Positions 32,278 to 48,254 of a stretch of 64,000 nt of DNA are shown in pieces. The position numbers were made by a program, and so were the translations under genes. Source of the DNA: Silene noctiflora (taxonomy: Eukaryota > Streptophyta > Magnoliopsida > Caryophyllales > Caryophyllaceae). The number at the start of each line of letters is the position of its first letter. Position 1 is the first letter of the stretch. Location of the stretch: positions 167,060 through 231,059 of the forward strand of contig VHZZ01000138.1 of NCBI GenBank assembly GCA_009801015.1. Direction: 5' to 3'. Under the pieces are notes generated by a model that did no database searches, had not been told where the DNA came from, and worked only from the letters and a program-made list of their open reading frames with translations.

Positions 32278-35186
32278 CTACCGCGCTTCTGGAGTCATTG
32301 TTATACCATTTGAAACCAATGGACCCATCATTATCTCTGTCGTTGAAGTAGACGCGTGCGCGTTCTTCTTGATCTCCATATCCAAGCATACCTTGAGTTT
32401 CACTACAATTTCCCACATGACTGGCCTTTTGTCGCTTTCTTTTTCGACACATGTTCTAGCTAGTTCAATTGCACCCCAAACAGATCCTGCATCAGGAACC
32501 TGCTGCACTGTTTCTTGACTTTGTTCATTAGCTCTTGTTATTCTTGGATCCAGTACCTTCTCTATATCGCCTTGGTTAAATATTTCGATGAACCATTTAG
32601 CCAAATCAAAGCCTAGACGAGGCGCTACGCCTGTGATTAGCTCCAGCAGAACTACCCCGAAGCTGTAAACATCAGCTTTGTCATTCAGCAGTCCTGTTTC
32701 GGAGTACCTGCGCAAAATTTAACATATTCAACCCCTTTAAACCGACTTAACATTACTAAATTATGTATAAAGATCAATGCAGATGTCAACAAGCTTAGTT
32801 GGTAAAGTCACGAGAGGTGGTGTCCATGACCCGGGTTCATGTGGCTCCCTTTAAACCAAGAAAAAATGTATGAAAATCAGTGGGGTTGTGATGCAACTTA
32901 CTCTGGAGCTTTGTATCCATGGGTACCGATAACCCGTGTTGCTATAGTGGTATCATCTTTCTCAGGGAAGATTTTAGACAACCCAAAATCCGCCACCTTT
33001 GCCCGGAGTTGTTGATTTAACAGTATATTTGCAGGCTTCACATCTCTGTGCACTATGCAAACTTCACAGTTTTTGTGCAGGTAATGCAATCCTACAGTAC
33101 AATTAATTGTGCCAATTTTACACAATTTCAATCACTTGGTAATCAATTCTTATCCAAAAACAAGTTAATTGCATAAATGGACAAATTTCCGACCTTCAGC
33201 CGTGTCAATAGCTATCTTTAGTCGATCTGTCCAGGTTAATGAGCCTGCTTTCTCTGTTCATTACGACAGGCAGGTTAGTCTTGAGCGATACAAGAGCATT
33301 GATTAAGATTCAGACGCGTGATATATGGTTTGCAGTTTACCTGACAAAAAAGCTCTTAAGTCCCCGTTCTCCATATACTCGTAAATTAGTGCCATTTTGG
33401 TTCCATCTTCACAGTATCCCAGTAGCGAAACCAAGTTGTTATGACAAATCCTTGCAAACACATCAATCTGCGCGTAAACAGGTCCAAAGGACGAAATATT
33501 ATTCAGAATTGCTTAAAGTCGCAAACAACCAGAATACTTCACATTGCCTCAAACGGGGTCCAAGCCTCTCGTCTATGACGGAGAAAGGTAAAGTTACAAA
33601 CCTCATTGCTAAATTGCGTGGGAGCATCAGTCTCATTCAGCATCTTGACAGCAACTTCTCTAGATCCATCTAATAAGCGACCATGGTAAATTACTCCAAA
33701 CGCGCCTTTACCTAGTTGTCTCCTAAACCCTTTAGTCATTTTCTCGATTTGGACAAAGGTATACTTCGGAAGTCCTTGCACCCTTCGTACCTCTGGAATA
33801 GGAGGAGTGTCGCCATTTGGATCAGGCACTCTTCCTGTCAAAATGTCCCCTAATGTGAAAAATATGCAGAACATATTACGAAATTTCCTTGCCACCCTCA
33901 GTAGATTTGTGAAATTATGAACTCCCTCCTATTCATCATCAGATTCTTTACATTTTCCTTTTTCGGCTTTATTCAACAGATTCTTTACGTTTTCTTTCTT
34001 GGGTCAATATGTGTGGTTAACACAATACAAGTACCCTTAAAAGTCACATGAATGTAAGGTCCTAAAATTCGCACCAAAAGTAAATGTAAAGAATATGGTA
34101 AATGGGAAAGGAAAACATGATTCGGGTTTACCTATTGAACAGCGTTTCCATAACCATATTCCACCGACTGCAGCCAGCACAGTGACAACAGATACTACAA
34201 CAATGAGGGCAATATACAAACCTGGCACAAATAACAGCACGAACAAGAGTTAGCTCAAATGGTAAGAGACTAAGAGTTCTCTTACAGCAACCGTGAGGTT
34301 GGGGGCTCCCATTCTTACTCGATTGCCACTGATAATCATTCTCCCTTCCTAAGAATCATTGCATACCTCGTTGATTTGGTTTTGGGGACGATTCAGGCGT
34401 AGGAGCAGGAGGTGCCACTATTTTATATAAGTCATATGTAAAGAGGCAGCTTGGAAGAAACACCATAGTATTAGCCCATGTATCTCTTAATTTTAGAGCG
34501 GCCGACAGACATCTGTGACATCCAGGACCCACAATATAACGAGTACACTGAGCAAGGCCGCGTATTTTATAAGACGAAGAGAGATTAACTTCTTTTGTAG
34601 CAAAACCCGGCGAGTTACCATACGCAGCCTCTTGTATGAGAGCAACCATGGTGCTGTCAAATGTCTGGTTATGTGGATCAAGAAGATCTTCATTCACAAT
34701 GCCGCTCTTATTGTAGGCTAGGCGATAAGGCTTAACTTCTTCGATGGAAAAAATGGTTCGATTAGCATACCTCAAAGTACATTCCTTAAACCATACAATC
34801 CCTTCTTTCCAGAATTTACAGACATCTTTTATTTTGCTGGTTGCACCCTCTATGCAATCCTGACAAGTCTGCTGATCAACATCACCCTTACAGTAGAAAA
34901 GGGCGTAGACTTGGTCCTCGCCCAAGCCAGTAGTGAAGTTCGAGTACATAACCGAGGAGGCGTTAGGGAGGAGTTGCGTATAAAGGGTATCATTCAAATT
35001 GACTTCAAACGCGCTGCCTGAAGTGTAAGAGTAGGAGTTGGTCTTGCTGCAGTCGTGACTGATATACTCAGGGCTTTCCAATGAAGTCGCTTCTCGCATG
35101 AATGACACTGTCAGGACTAGGATTAGTAACATCAAGACAGATTTTGGTATTAAACTAGGAAAAATGCCATGAATGTGCATCATCAT
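32278..35186 (-). CDS. Receptor-like kinase A: two DUF26 modules plus LRR-I-like kinase
   Basis: Exons 34367-35186, 34132-34221, 33602-33849, 33341-33467, 33194-33253, 32902-33091 and 32278-32707 encode 654 residues. The signal peptide runs to about residue 35. Two Gnk2/DUF26 modules follow, with C99-x8-C108-x2-C111 and C214-x8-C223-x2-C226, then a transmembrane helix in exon 2 ([20 protein letters not shown]). The kinase has the Gly loop [39 protein letters not shown] and [15 protein letters not shown]. All catalytic residues are present, so it should be an active Ser/Thr kinase at the plasma membrane. Kinase details ([39 protein letters not shown]) resemble LRR-I/malectin-like kinases, not classical CRKs, which have HRDLKASNILLD and GTYGYMAPEY. 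First of three head-to-tail copies; the ligand is unknown. Confidence 0.9.
32783..32870 (+). mobile_element. Possible tRNA-derived SINE head in kinase A intron 6
   Basis: The A-box-like word gcttagttggtaaagtcacg and the B-box-like word gacccgggttcatgtgg are spaced as in a tRNA gene. No functional tRNA fold or SINE tail was demonstrated. Confidence 0.4.
34243..34345 (+). mobile_element. Possible SINE fragment in kinase A intron 1
   Basis: The word gttagctcaaatggtaagag is followed by gaggttgggggctccc at tRNA A/B-box spacing. Weak evidence only. Confidence 0.3.
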
Positions 35187-36013
35187 AAAACTTCCTTTCT
35201 ATGAATGGCTAATGGGATATCTTAGTGGTTTTCGGATGGGGCGACATGAGATCGACATTTCTGTACTTTTGGTGAGAAAAGGAGGAATTCTTCTTCTTCT
35301 AGTATCTGCTACTTGTATATCTTGGAATTTGACTTTCTGTTAAAAATGCTTAATGGCATACATGATCATTTCAGCAGACATAATGACAGGCCAAAACAGC
35401 TGGAATGACATTAAGAATTCATTGACAGGGTCTTAGATCAGTCAATTTGTTCTGACTTAGGTTTTGTAGCTGATTCATGCAAAGGTGTCGCAGCCAGATT
35501 GTCGTTGGAACGGTTTTAAGATAACTCATAACGGAAACTACACCAACCAGATGCAACAATATTATTTCAATGCCTCAAGGGATCATACAAATGGACAGGG
35601 TAAGGGAGTTCGGATATACACAACCTTTGTCCTTCGTTGACAATAATGCAGAGAGGCTATTTGCAATTCATAATCCGGAACCAAAGAATGGTGAATCTCT
35701 TAGCCCCATTGTAATTATAAATGGTATCGATACAGTGCAGCAATAATTTTGTTTTATTTCATCGTATTCTAAACCAAAATACTCTGCAATAGATTACTAT
35801 GATAGTATGAACTGAAGAGTATAAAGAGACCAGTTTTAATTTCAGACTGTCGGATTCCTGACAGAAGCCATATCAGTACAGCAGTCCAGAGTTAAGCCAG
35901 TACAAGCAGTACAGCCACATCTATAAAGAATACAATGTTAATAACTTCCGAACAGACCCTAAGATCAAATTGAATCGACAAATATAAGGCCGTGAATAGT
36001 TACATCTACAACA
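35187..36013. other. Spacer between receptor kinases A and B
   Basis: 827 bp without a gene. The left part should be the kinase A promoter and the right part the kinase B 3'UTR. The words ccagatcagtaat/agccatatcagtacagcag, tagccagtacaa and similar recur in the B-C spacer (39111-39190), so the spacer was duplicated with the gene. Confidence 0.5.
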
Positions 36014-38808
<2,795 letters not shown>

Positions 38809-39288
38809 AGTTCAATTCATAGAATCATAGCTGCTGAATGTCTTGTGGATTAGAAAATGATTTGATCAGTTGACGGAAAAGTTTGCGTCCTTAAAAGAAT
38901 AAAACTTTTTTTCGAAGGAGGAGGAATACTTCTTCTAGTATTCGGATTGCGACTTGTAGTTGATTATATCCTGCAGTTTGACATTCTGCTCAAATGTTTG
39001 ATGGAGTACATGATCTAAGATCAGTCATTGACATGGTCTAAGACAGTCAACTTGACATTCTGCTTAATGACTTCAAAATAAAAATAGAAAAATACTGTCT
39101 GAATTCCTAGTTTTCGGTACTTCTGATAGAAGCCAGATCAGTAATCGGTAGCACAGAGTTAAGCCAGTACAACCAGATGTACAAAAGAATGAATATCTAT
39201 GACAGCAATGCTAAAGGAGCCGACTATATCCAAACAAATGCTATGAACAAACTAAAATCGACGAATGTAAGATTAGAGAGTTATAACA
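38809..39288. other. Spacer between receptor kinases B and C
   Basis: About 480 bp without a gene. It shares words with the A-B spacer and with the flank of kinase D (for example the region around gtttgatggagtacatgatc), consistent with segmental duplication. Confidence 0.5.
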
Positions 39289-42089
<2,801 letters not shown>

Positions 42090-43599
42090 AATTCAACTAA
42101 AGCTATAAAACAAAAACAAAAAATGTCATTCAATCTCATACAACAACAACAACAACAACAACAACTAACAGTACCCCAGTGCCTCAATGGCTCCCGTAAA
42201 TTGCAAGGCGGGGGTGAAGGAAATTCAGAAAACCATCAGAATTCGACTCGTCGGGTTTTTTTTCTCATTAGTTTAGTGCATTCAGAAATATTTATTTGAC
42301 AACTTGGAAGCTTAGAAATGTATGGAAGCAAGATACAGAAGACTTCAGATTGTAATAGTTTAATGTTTATAAATCCTGGAATTTGACTATGTGATTAAAA
42401 TAATGTTTATTGTAAATGATTGTGATTAGTCAGCCTAATGACCGGCCAAAGAGTTGGCATTAGATTAGGGAATCTCAGTGACATAGTATAAGATCAGTCA
42501 AAATTATTCTGACATAGTTTTCTGTAGCATTTGCCTATTTTGACTGTTTCTCCTACCAGAAGCTTTTCCTTTTTTAGCATCTACTTCTGCTGATCTATAA
42601 ATTCCGTACCGGAGATATGGGGGATTAAGAATCGATAAATGTGAAATTTCATTTAAGACCGTCTTAAGCTTAGGAATAATAAGATTGGGAATGGAAAATG
42701 CAAATGCAAATACAGTAACTCTTTTTATCAGTTGATGGAGAAACAAGTTTTGATGCCTTGACAACGAGCCGTAGTTAAGCCGGGTCAAACTGGATCCGGA
42801 TCCAAATATGTGATCCAAACACTGGACCCATGTCCGATTTGAAATTAATCCACCGGTTCCAAAGTTTACAAACCCACAAGGTCCAACAAATCCCGATTAG
42901 TTCACAATATTGAGACCAAAATCGAACTCATGACTGTTTGGTAAAAAATATAATGGGATCCAAATCGAGTCCTGGATCATACTTTACATTGAGATTCGAC
43001 TGAATTTCAATTTGGTATCATAAATTTTGACAAATTCCATATTAATATCCTAAGATTTTTTTCCATCTTGGTAACCTAAGATGACAAATATCCAAGAAAA
43101 TCTCTAAGGCAAGTATTTTTGTAAGTATAATAAATTGTTTTTTATTTTGGAAATTTGAGTACTCCCTCCGTTTCAACAAGATATTTACGTTTTTATTATT
43201 TTGTGAGGAGTATTTTAATCTAATAAACAATATGTTGAAACAGAGGGAGTATTATATTCGCTAAATCATTATGTTATAGGAATACCTTATATCACCAAAA
43301 TGGTAAAATTAAGCAAAATTACTGAAGTAATTAATTTTCAAATACTCCTCACAGGAATTAGCCAAACCTCAGACAAAAGCTTCCGGATTAAAATGAAGAG
43401 TTACGTGCAGAGAAACACTTAACCATCACTGCTCAGCAATCCAGACCGTAACAACACCCGGAAATTTTAACACAATATTCATATGGAAAATGTATAAATT
43501 ACTGCAGACTGATAGTTCGAAGACATTCTGTTAAAAGAGTAAGGGCTCGTGAATTTTACAATGACTAAGGTGAAAAATGTAACAAGTTTGTTCTCTAAT
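42090..43599. other. Intergenic DNA between kinase C and the p24 gene
   Basis: A (CAA)n stretch lies at about 42141-42166 just upstream of kinase C, and a CCGGATCC-rich patch at 42785-42860. No gene found; the Stowaway at 43162 is listed separately. Confidence 0.5.
43162..43249. mobile_element. Stowaway MITE
   Basis: The ends ctccctccgtttcaac and gttgaaacagagggag are perfect-like inverted repeats flanked by TA. 88 bp. Confidence 0.9.
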
Positions 43600-46500
43600 T
43601 TATAGCAGCTTTTTCCTTTCAAAAAAGGTTCTCAAGTGCCATACTTGCAAAACCGCCACTGACAAGCAAACAACGAATGAAAGGAAACTGAACCAATACA
43701 TTCCCGAGTTGGTTGTTCTGTTCAAGTTTTGCATCTCTTCTTCCCTGGAATCAACAATGATGATAAACATGAGTTAGAAACAAAATACCTAGTAGTACCC
43801 CCGTCATCCCATTTATACTGTCCTAATTCGACTTTGGTGGGAAAACGATGTCCACTCTGAAATGATAGTTATTTTCTCACAATGTATAATAGCCAACTTC
43901 TGATAAACAATATTGGGAGAAATTGATGCTTAAATCGGTTGACTATCAAAGTCAGTTATAAATTCGAGACAGAGCTGGTGTACATGTTTTTAAAGAGCTC
44001 TAAGGAGGTCTATAATGTCCCAATTCCTCAATTTCACACAAGAAAGAGGAAGCTCACCTATCACGAAGGTAGAACATTTCCTCGTGAATCGAGTTGACAG
44101 TATCCATCAGCTTCTTCAACTCCAGTTCCATAAGCTGGTCAACCACAAAAAACAATAACTTAAGACAGTATTCTTTTCAACTGATTTCGTTGAATGAACC
44201 AAGTAATATTGTGCTGTAACTAATTATCGGCATAAATTTACAGGGCTCCAATCTTAGACTTATAGAGAAGTATAAGACAAGATAGACAAGATCTATGTAG
44301 TGACACAGAAATTATCATGCGCCAAAGTCATTACTGAAAGTTCTCAGTTATCAGTTCCAAGCCAAAGTGAAGCGAGATAAAGCAAAGTAATTTTCAGGTG
44401 AGAAAACAATGCTTTAATAATGCCATGACAAACATAAGAGAAAATACATTTTCACATTCAAAACATAAAAACCCATTTCATAAAGCCCATTGGCCCCATA
44501 TGTTAGGTACACACATTTGAGTGTGGCACCCGACATTGATGCCCTTCCCCTTATGGAACTAACATAAGAAACTTTTTTCAGTTTACATCTCCATCCATCT
44601 TTTACGTAGCTAAGTTGTTTTATCACCTGATAACCACCTTGTGGATCCCTGAACTTTAACCATTGTTTGGCTTTAAATGTGAATATGTGATTGGAAGGGA
44701 AAGGAAAGGGATTATGAGAAGAGAAAGACAAAAAAAGTGTTTTAACTTCATTAAATCTCATTGATTTGGGAGGACAGGTAGCAATTTAATGAAAGTAAAT
44801 TCCTTCAACTTCCTTTCCGTTAATTTCAGTTCAGATCTTATACAAGCACAATGTAGAAAAAGTCAGAGTTCCTCTTTTTTTTTCTTTTTTCGTACCAACC
44901 CAATTCCATTCAGACGACCAAACAGTAAATCTAAATTCATTTCAAAGAAGATCATTAAAATCTCCCAAAGGTTACAATGTCACATTACTAGAGCAAGAAT
45001 TTACGAAAGAACTGAACTTTCAGCTCACATTACGATTAAACTACTCTGTATCTGTACAAGAGACAACATAAAAATAATGTAGCAAAAACTAACTTACATC
45101 AATAGAGCCCTTTTTAGCAACACTCCCCCAATCCTTAGCAGCAACACCAGTCTTCCAATCAAAATCAACAGTTACTGTTACTGGTGGGTTATGCTCTGCA
45201 ATCCAAAAGCATGTCATGTAATCGCCTGCTTCCGCTGCTGTAAACGCAAACTGACCAGCGTCCACTTTATCTGCGGTATGATAATTAGTTCCGTATGCCG
45301 ATGTGACCTGCGCGTTCAATTCAACTCCCTCTATCAAAAACAAATTCTCGAATATTTACTACTCTATTTCAGATTTTGCAAGTTAGTGGGTAAATGGGTA
45401 AATTCTAACTTAAATGGATTAGTGTCACACTAAAATCACATAAAACGGTCAAGAGACTTAATGCAGATCAAGAATTCTAATCCCCAAGACCCCAAAGCTT
45501 AAGCAAGAGGCCAGATGTTAAGGTCTCGTGTAGATATTACAAGTATAACTTAGAGCTTATTGGGATGGAGTTAATTGTTACTAGGGTAATAAAGCTCAAA
45601 TAAACTCAAAAATGAAGGGAAGTGACGGCAGTGGAAGAAAAAAAAATGAGAGAGAGAGAGAGAGAGAGTAATAGTGCTCCATTAACGGGAACAGTTACCC
45701 ACTTTTACTCAAAGTAATGTATCACTCCCGTAATGATTCCTCCCTCACCTCCTATTTCCATCATCCGCAACCACCATAAACACCAATCTCCTATTTCTTC
45801 TCCTTTCAAGCTCTATTACTCTTGTAACAAATACCTCTACAAACCTCATCCCTGAAAGCTAAAACCTCATATAATTCCCGAAAACCTTTGATTAAATGAC
45901 AAAACCCAACAATCTTAACAATTTTGAAGCGAATTTGCTAAGCTGAAATCCCATAACATCACCACCAAAACCTTAAAACATCTCGGAGGCCCACAATAAC
46001 TTCAAGTCCTCAAGGTAGCCTGCCTAATAAATTCGAGAGGATCATATTCTAAACGTCAAGTAGACCCCACAAATTATAACAAAATCTACTATCAGACCAA
46101 ACTATTTCATCCTTTCAGCTTTCCGATAATAGAGGTGAGTTGAAACCAACGACTTTTAAACCACCTCGAAAAATACCCCATAAAGTCGACAACTTTATTG
46201 GCCTCATGGAAGCAATGTTTACCTACCAGGCTACCACTATATCGAAACACAAATTCTTGGTAAAGACTAAAGACCGCCCTAAGTTAAGACGGGCAATCAT
46301 GAAAGGAGGGTTCGGAAAGGTCTATTTCATCCTTTCAGCTTTTCGATAATAGAGGTGAGTTGAAACCAGCGACTTTTAAACCACCTCGAAAAATACCCCA
46401 TAAAGTCGACAACTTTATTGGCCTCATGGAAGCAATGTTTACCTACCAGGCTACCACTATATCGAGACACAATTCTTGGTAAAGACTAAAGACCGTCCTA

Positions 46501-46890
46501 AGTTAAAACGGGCAAACATGAAAGGAGGGTTCGGAAAGGTCTTAAATTAAGACGGTCTTAATAATATTCAAAATTTCACCTTCCACACATCATAATTCAT
46601 ACAGTACATCAAAACATAAACCCGTCGTATTGTAAGACCGTCTCATACAATAATAAATAAAATAGAAATACAAATAAAAACGTTACCCGAACAGTAAATT
46701 TGTGGGCGTCAGATAAAGGAGTGCCTTCATTAGGATTAACGATGTGATATTTACCGACAGTCATAGAATTACTCTTGATATCTTCGGAGATACATTTAGT
46801 ATGACTTGATTGTAGATCGAATCTTAGGGATTGGGTTAATTGTATAAACCCTAGAATTAACAAAATTGGTACCAATTTGAAGCAAATCAT
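43600..46890 (-). CDS. p24-delta family cargo receptor (emp24/GOLD domain)
   Basis: Exons 46687-46890, 45098-45307, 44058-44134 and 43600-43744 give 211 residues. A signal peptide (to about residue 21) precedes a GOLD domain with CISEDIKSNSMTVGKYHIVN and GQFAFTAAEAGDYMTCFW, whose paired Cys are typical. A coiled coil follows (LELKKLMDTVNSIHEEMFYL), then one transmembrane helix and the cytosolic tail FFERKKLL. The dilysine at -3/-4 is a COPI retrieval signal and the Phe pair a COPII/COPI contact. The protein cycles between ER and Golgi and sorts cargo, including GPI-anchored proteins in Arabidopsis. Length and domain order are those of plant p24-delta proteins. Intron 1 carries a 220-bp tandem duplication and a GA microsatellite. 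Confidence 0.95.
45648..45668. repeat. (GA)n microsatellite
   Basis: An uninterrupted GA run of about ten units in p24 intron 1. Confidence 0.85.
46102..46542. repeat. 220-bp tandem duplication in p24 intron 1
   Basis: Two adjacent units start ctatttcatcctttcagct at 46102 and 46322. They differ at only a handful of positions, so the duplication is recent. It creates spurious open frames with no resemblance to known proteins. Confidence 0.9.
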
Positions 46891-47083
46891 GGGTTTAATT
46901 TAGGTTTAAAGTGGGTTAATTTGGGATTAGTTGATTTTGATTAGTGAATTTCTGGGTTTTTAATTGAGATTTAGCAGAGTATTGTGAGATTGAAGAGAGA
47001 GACGAGAAGAGTTGTTGAGTTATGGAGTGTATTTATATGTCATGTCATTGGAGCTGATGTGGGAGTTTCTTATTGGATGAGAT

Positions 47084-47628
47084 TAGACTTGGCAAACGGG
47101 TCAATCTGGTCGGATCGGATCGAGCCTGATCAGGTCGGGACATTTTCGGGTTAATAGGATTCGGGACCGTTCGGGTTCGGGGAATTCCTCGAGTTGGTTA
47201 TTGTCACGTTTGTCAGGTATAACGGTTAATGTTCAATGCTAAACACGCGAGTTAGAATATATCATCACAAGTTAGAATTGAAACTCATATTTACCGTAAT
47301 TCGTGAAATGATCTTAAAAAACTTTTTCTACTTAGGTTATTAGAAAACCCTATATATATTGGTTATATTGTATTAGACGAGTATTATATGACCCTACCTG
47401 ATACCCGAATTCAAAATCCGAGCTTGACCCGAAACCAAATTGACTCGGCCTACCATAATAATATGAGCCCGAATGTTTATTGTTGCAAACGGGTTATTAT
47501 CTATGAATAACTCGATATTGGTTTACCCGAAAAAGACCCGAACCGAAATACCCGACTCAAAGCCAACAAACTTGAAGTTGACCTGATTCAAGCCCGACTG
47601 GTTGACCCGTTTGCCGGGTCTAGCTCTA
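47084..47628. mobile_element. hAT-like MITE 3 with TCGGG/CCCGA body
   Basis: The left end TAGACTTGGCAAACGGGTCA is matched by the right end TGACCCGTTTGCCGGGTCTA plus a few extra bases to CTCTA. Flanking 8-mers gatgagat and aatgagat match at 7 of 8. No genes. It lies between the divergent p24 and J-domain genes, upstream of p24. Confidence 0.75.
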
Positions 47629-47912
47629 AATGAGATTATGAGTTATGTCGTGTTGTTACTCGTTCACGTGCACTGTTTCATGCCATATTCTATTAGAATT
47701 CGGAGGTGCAGTAACGATGTCGTTACTCAGAGTATGTATGTACAGTTAGTCTCCTTTAAGATGGTGGTATGCATCTTAACATAAAAAAAAAAAAAAAGTT
47801 AAATATAATCTCATTCGAGTATATAAGGCAAATCTTTTACCTTTCTCCATGCATATAAGGAAATTGTGATGTAAAGGGTATTAACCGGTATAGATCGAGC
47901 TAGGAAGAGAAG

Positions 47913-48171
47913 TAGATCTGGCAAACAGGTTAACCAGCCAAGTCCACGTCGGGTCAATTCGGGCGGGTTAATTTTGGATAGCAAGACTTCACGACATTTT
48001 CAGATTAGGATGATTTTCTGATCAACTATGATCAAATTATTTATGAATAATACTTCAATTAGTAACAATAAATATTTAAGGTCGGGTTAATTTGAATTCA
48101 GGTCAAACTCGTGGCTTAAGTTCAAATGTCAGTTCATGTTATTCGATTCGAGTTAGTTTTGTCAAGTCTTA
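47913..48171. mobile_element. Degraded relative of the hAT-like MITEs
   Basis: The left end tagatctggcaaacaggtta and the right end gttttgtcaagtctta are diverged versions of the same inverted ends, around a gtcgggtcaattcgggcggg body. No clear target duplication. It lies just upstream of the J-domain gene. Confidence 0.45.
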
Positions 48172-48254
48172 AATGGAAACATAAATTACGAATGAAAAAC
48201 AAACAATAACTCCATCCGATTAATTTCCCCCAATTTGGCCCTAAACCCTAACAA

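Noticed and set aside
44414-44761. 115-codon frame on minus in p24 intron 2
   Set aside because: No domain recognised. It lies wholly in an intron of a well-supported gene and may be a transposon remnant.
46140-46349. 70-codon frame on plus
   Set aside because: It is contained in the 220-bp intronic tandem duplication and its copy is not maintained as a frame.
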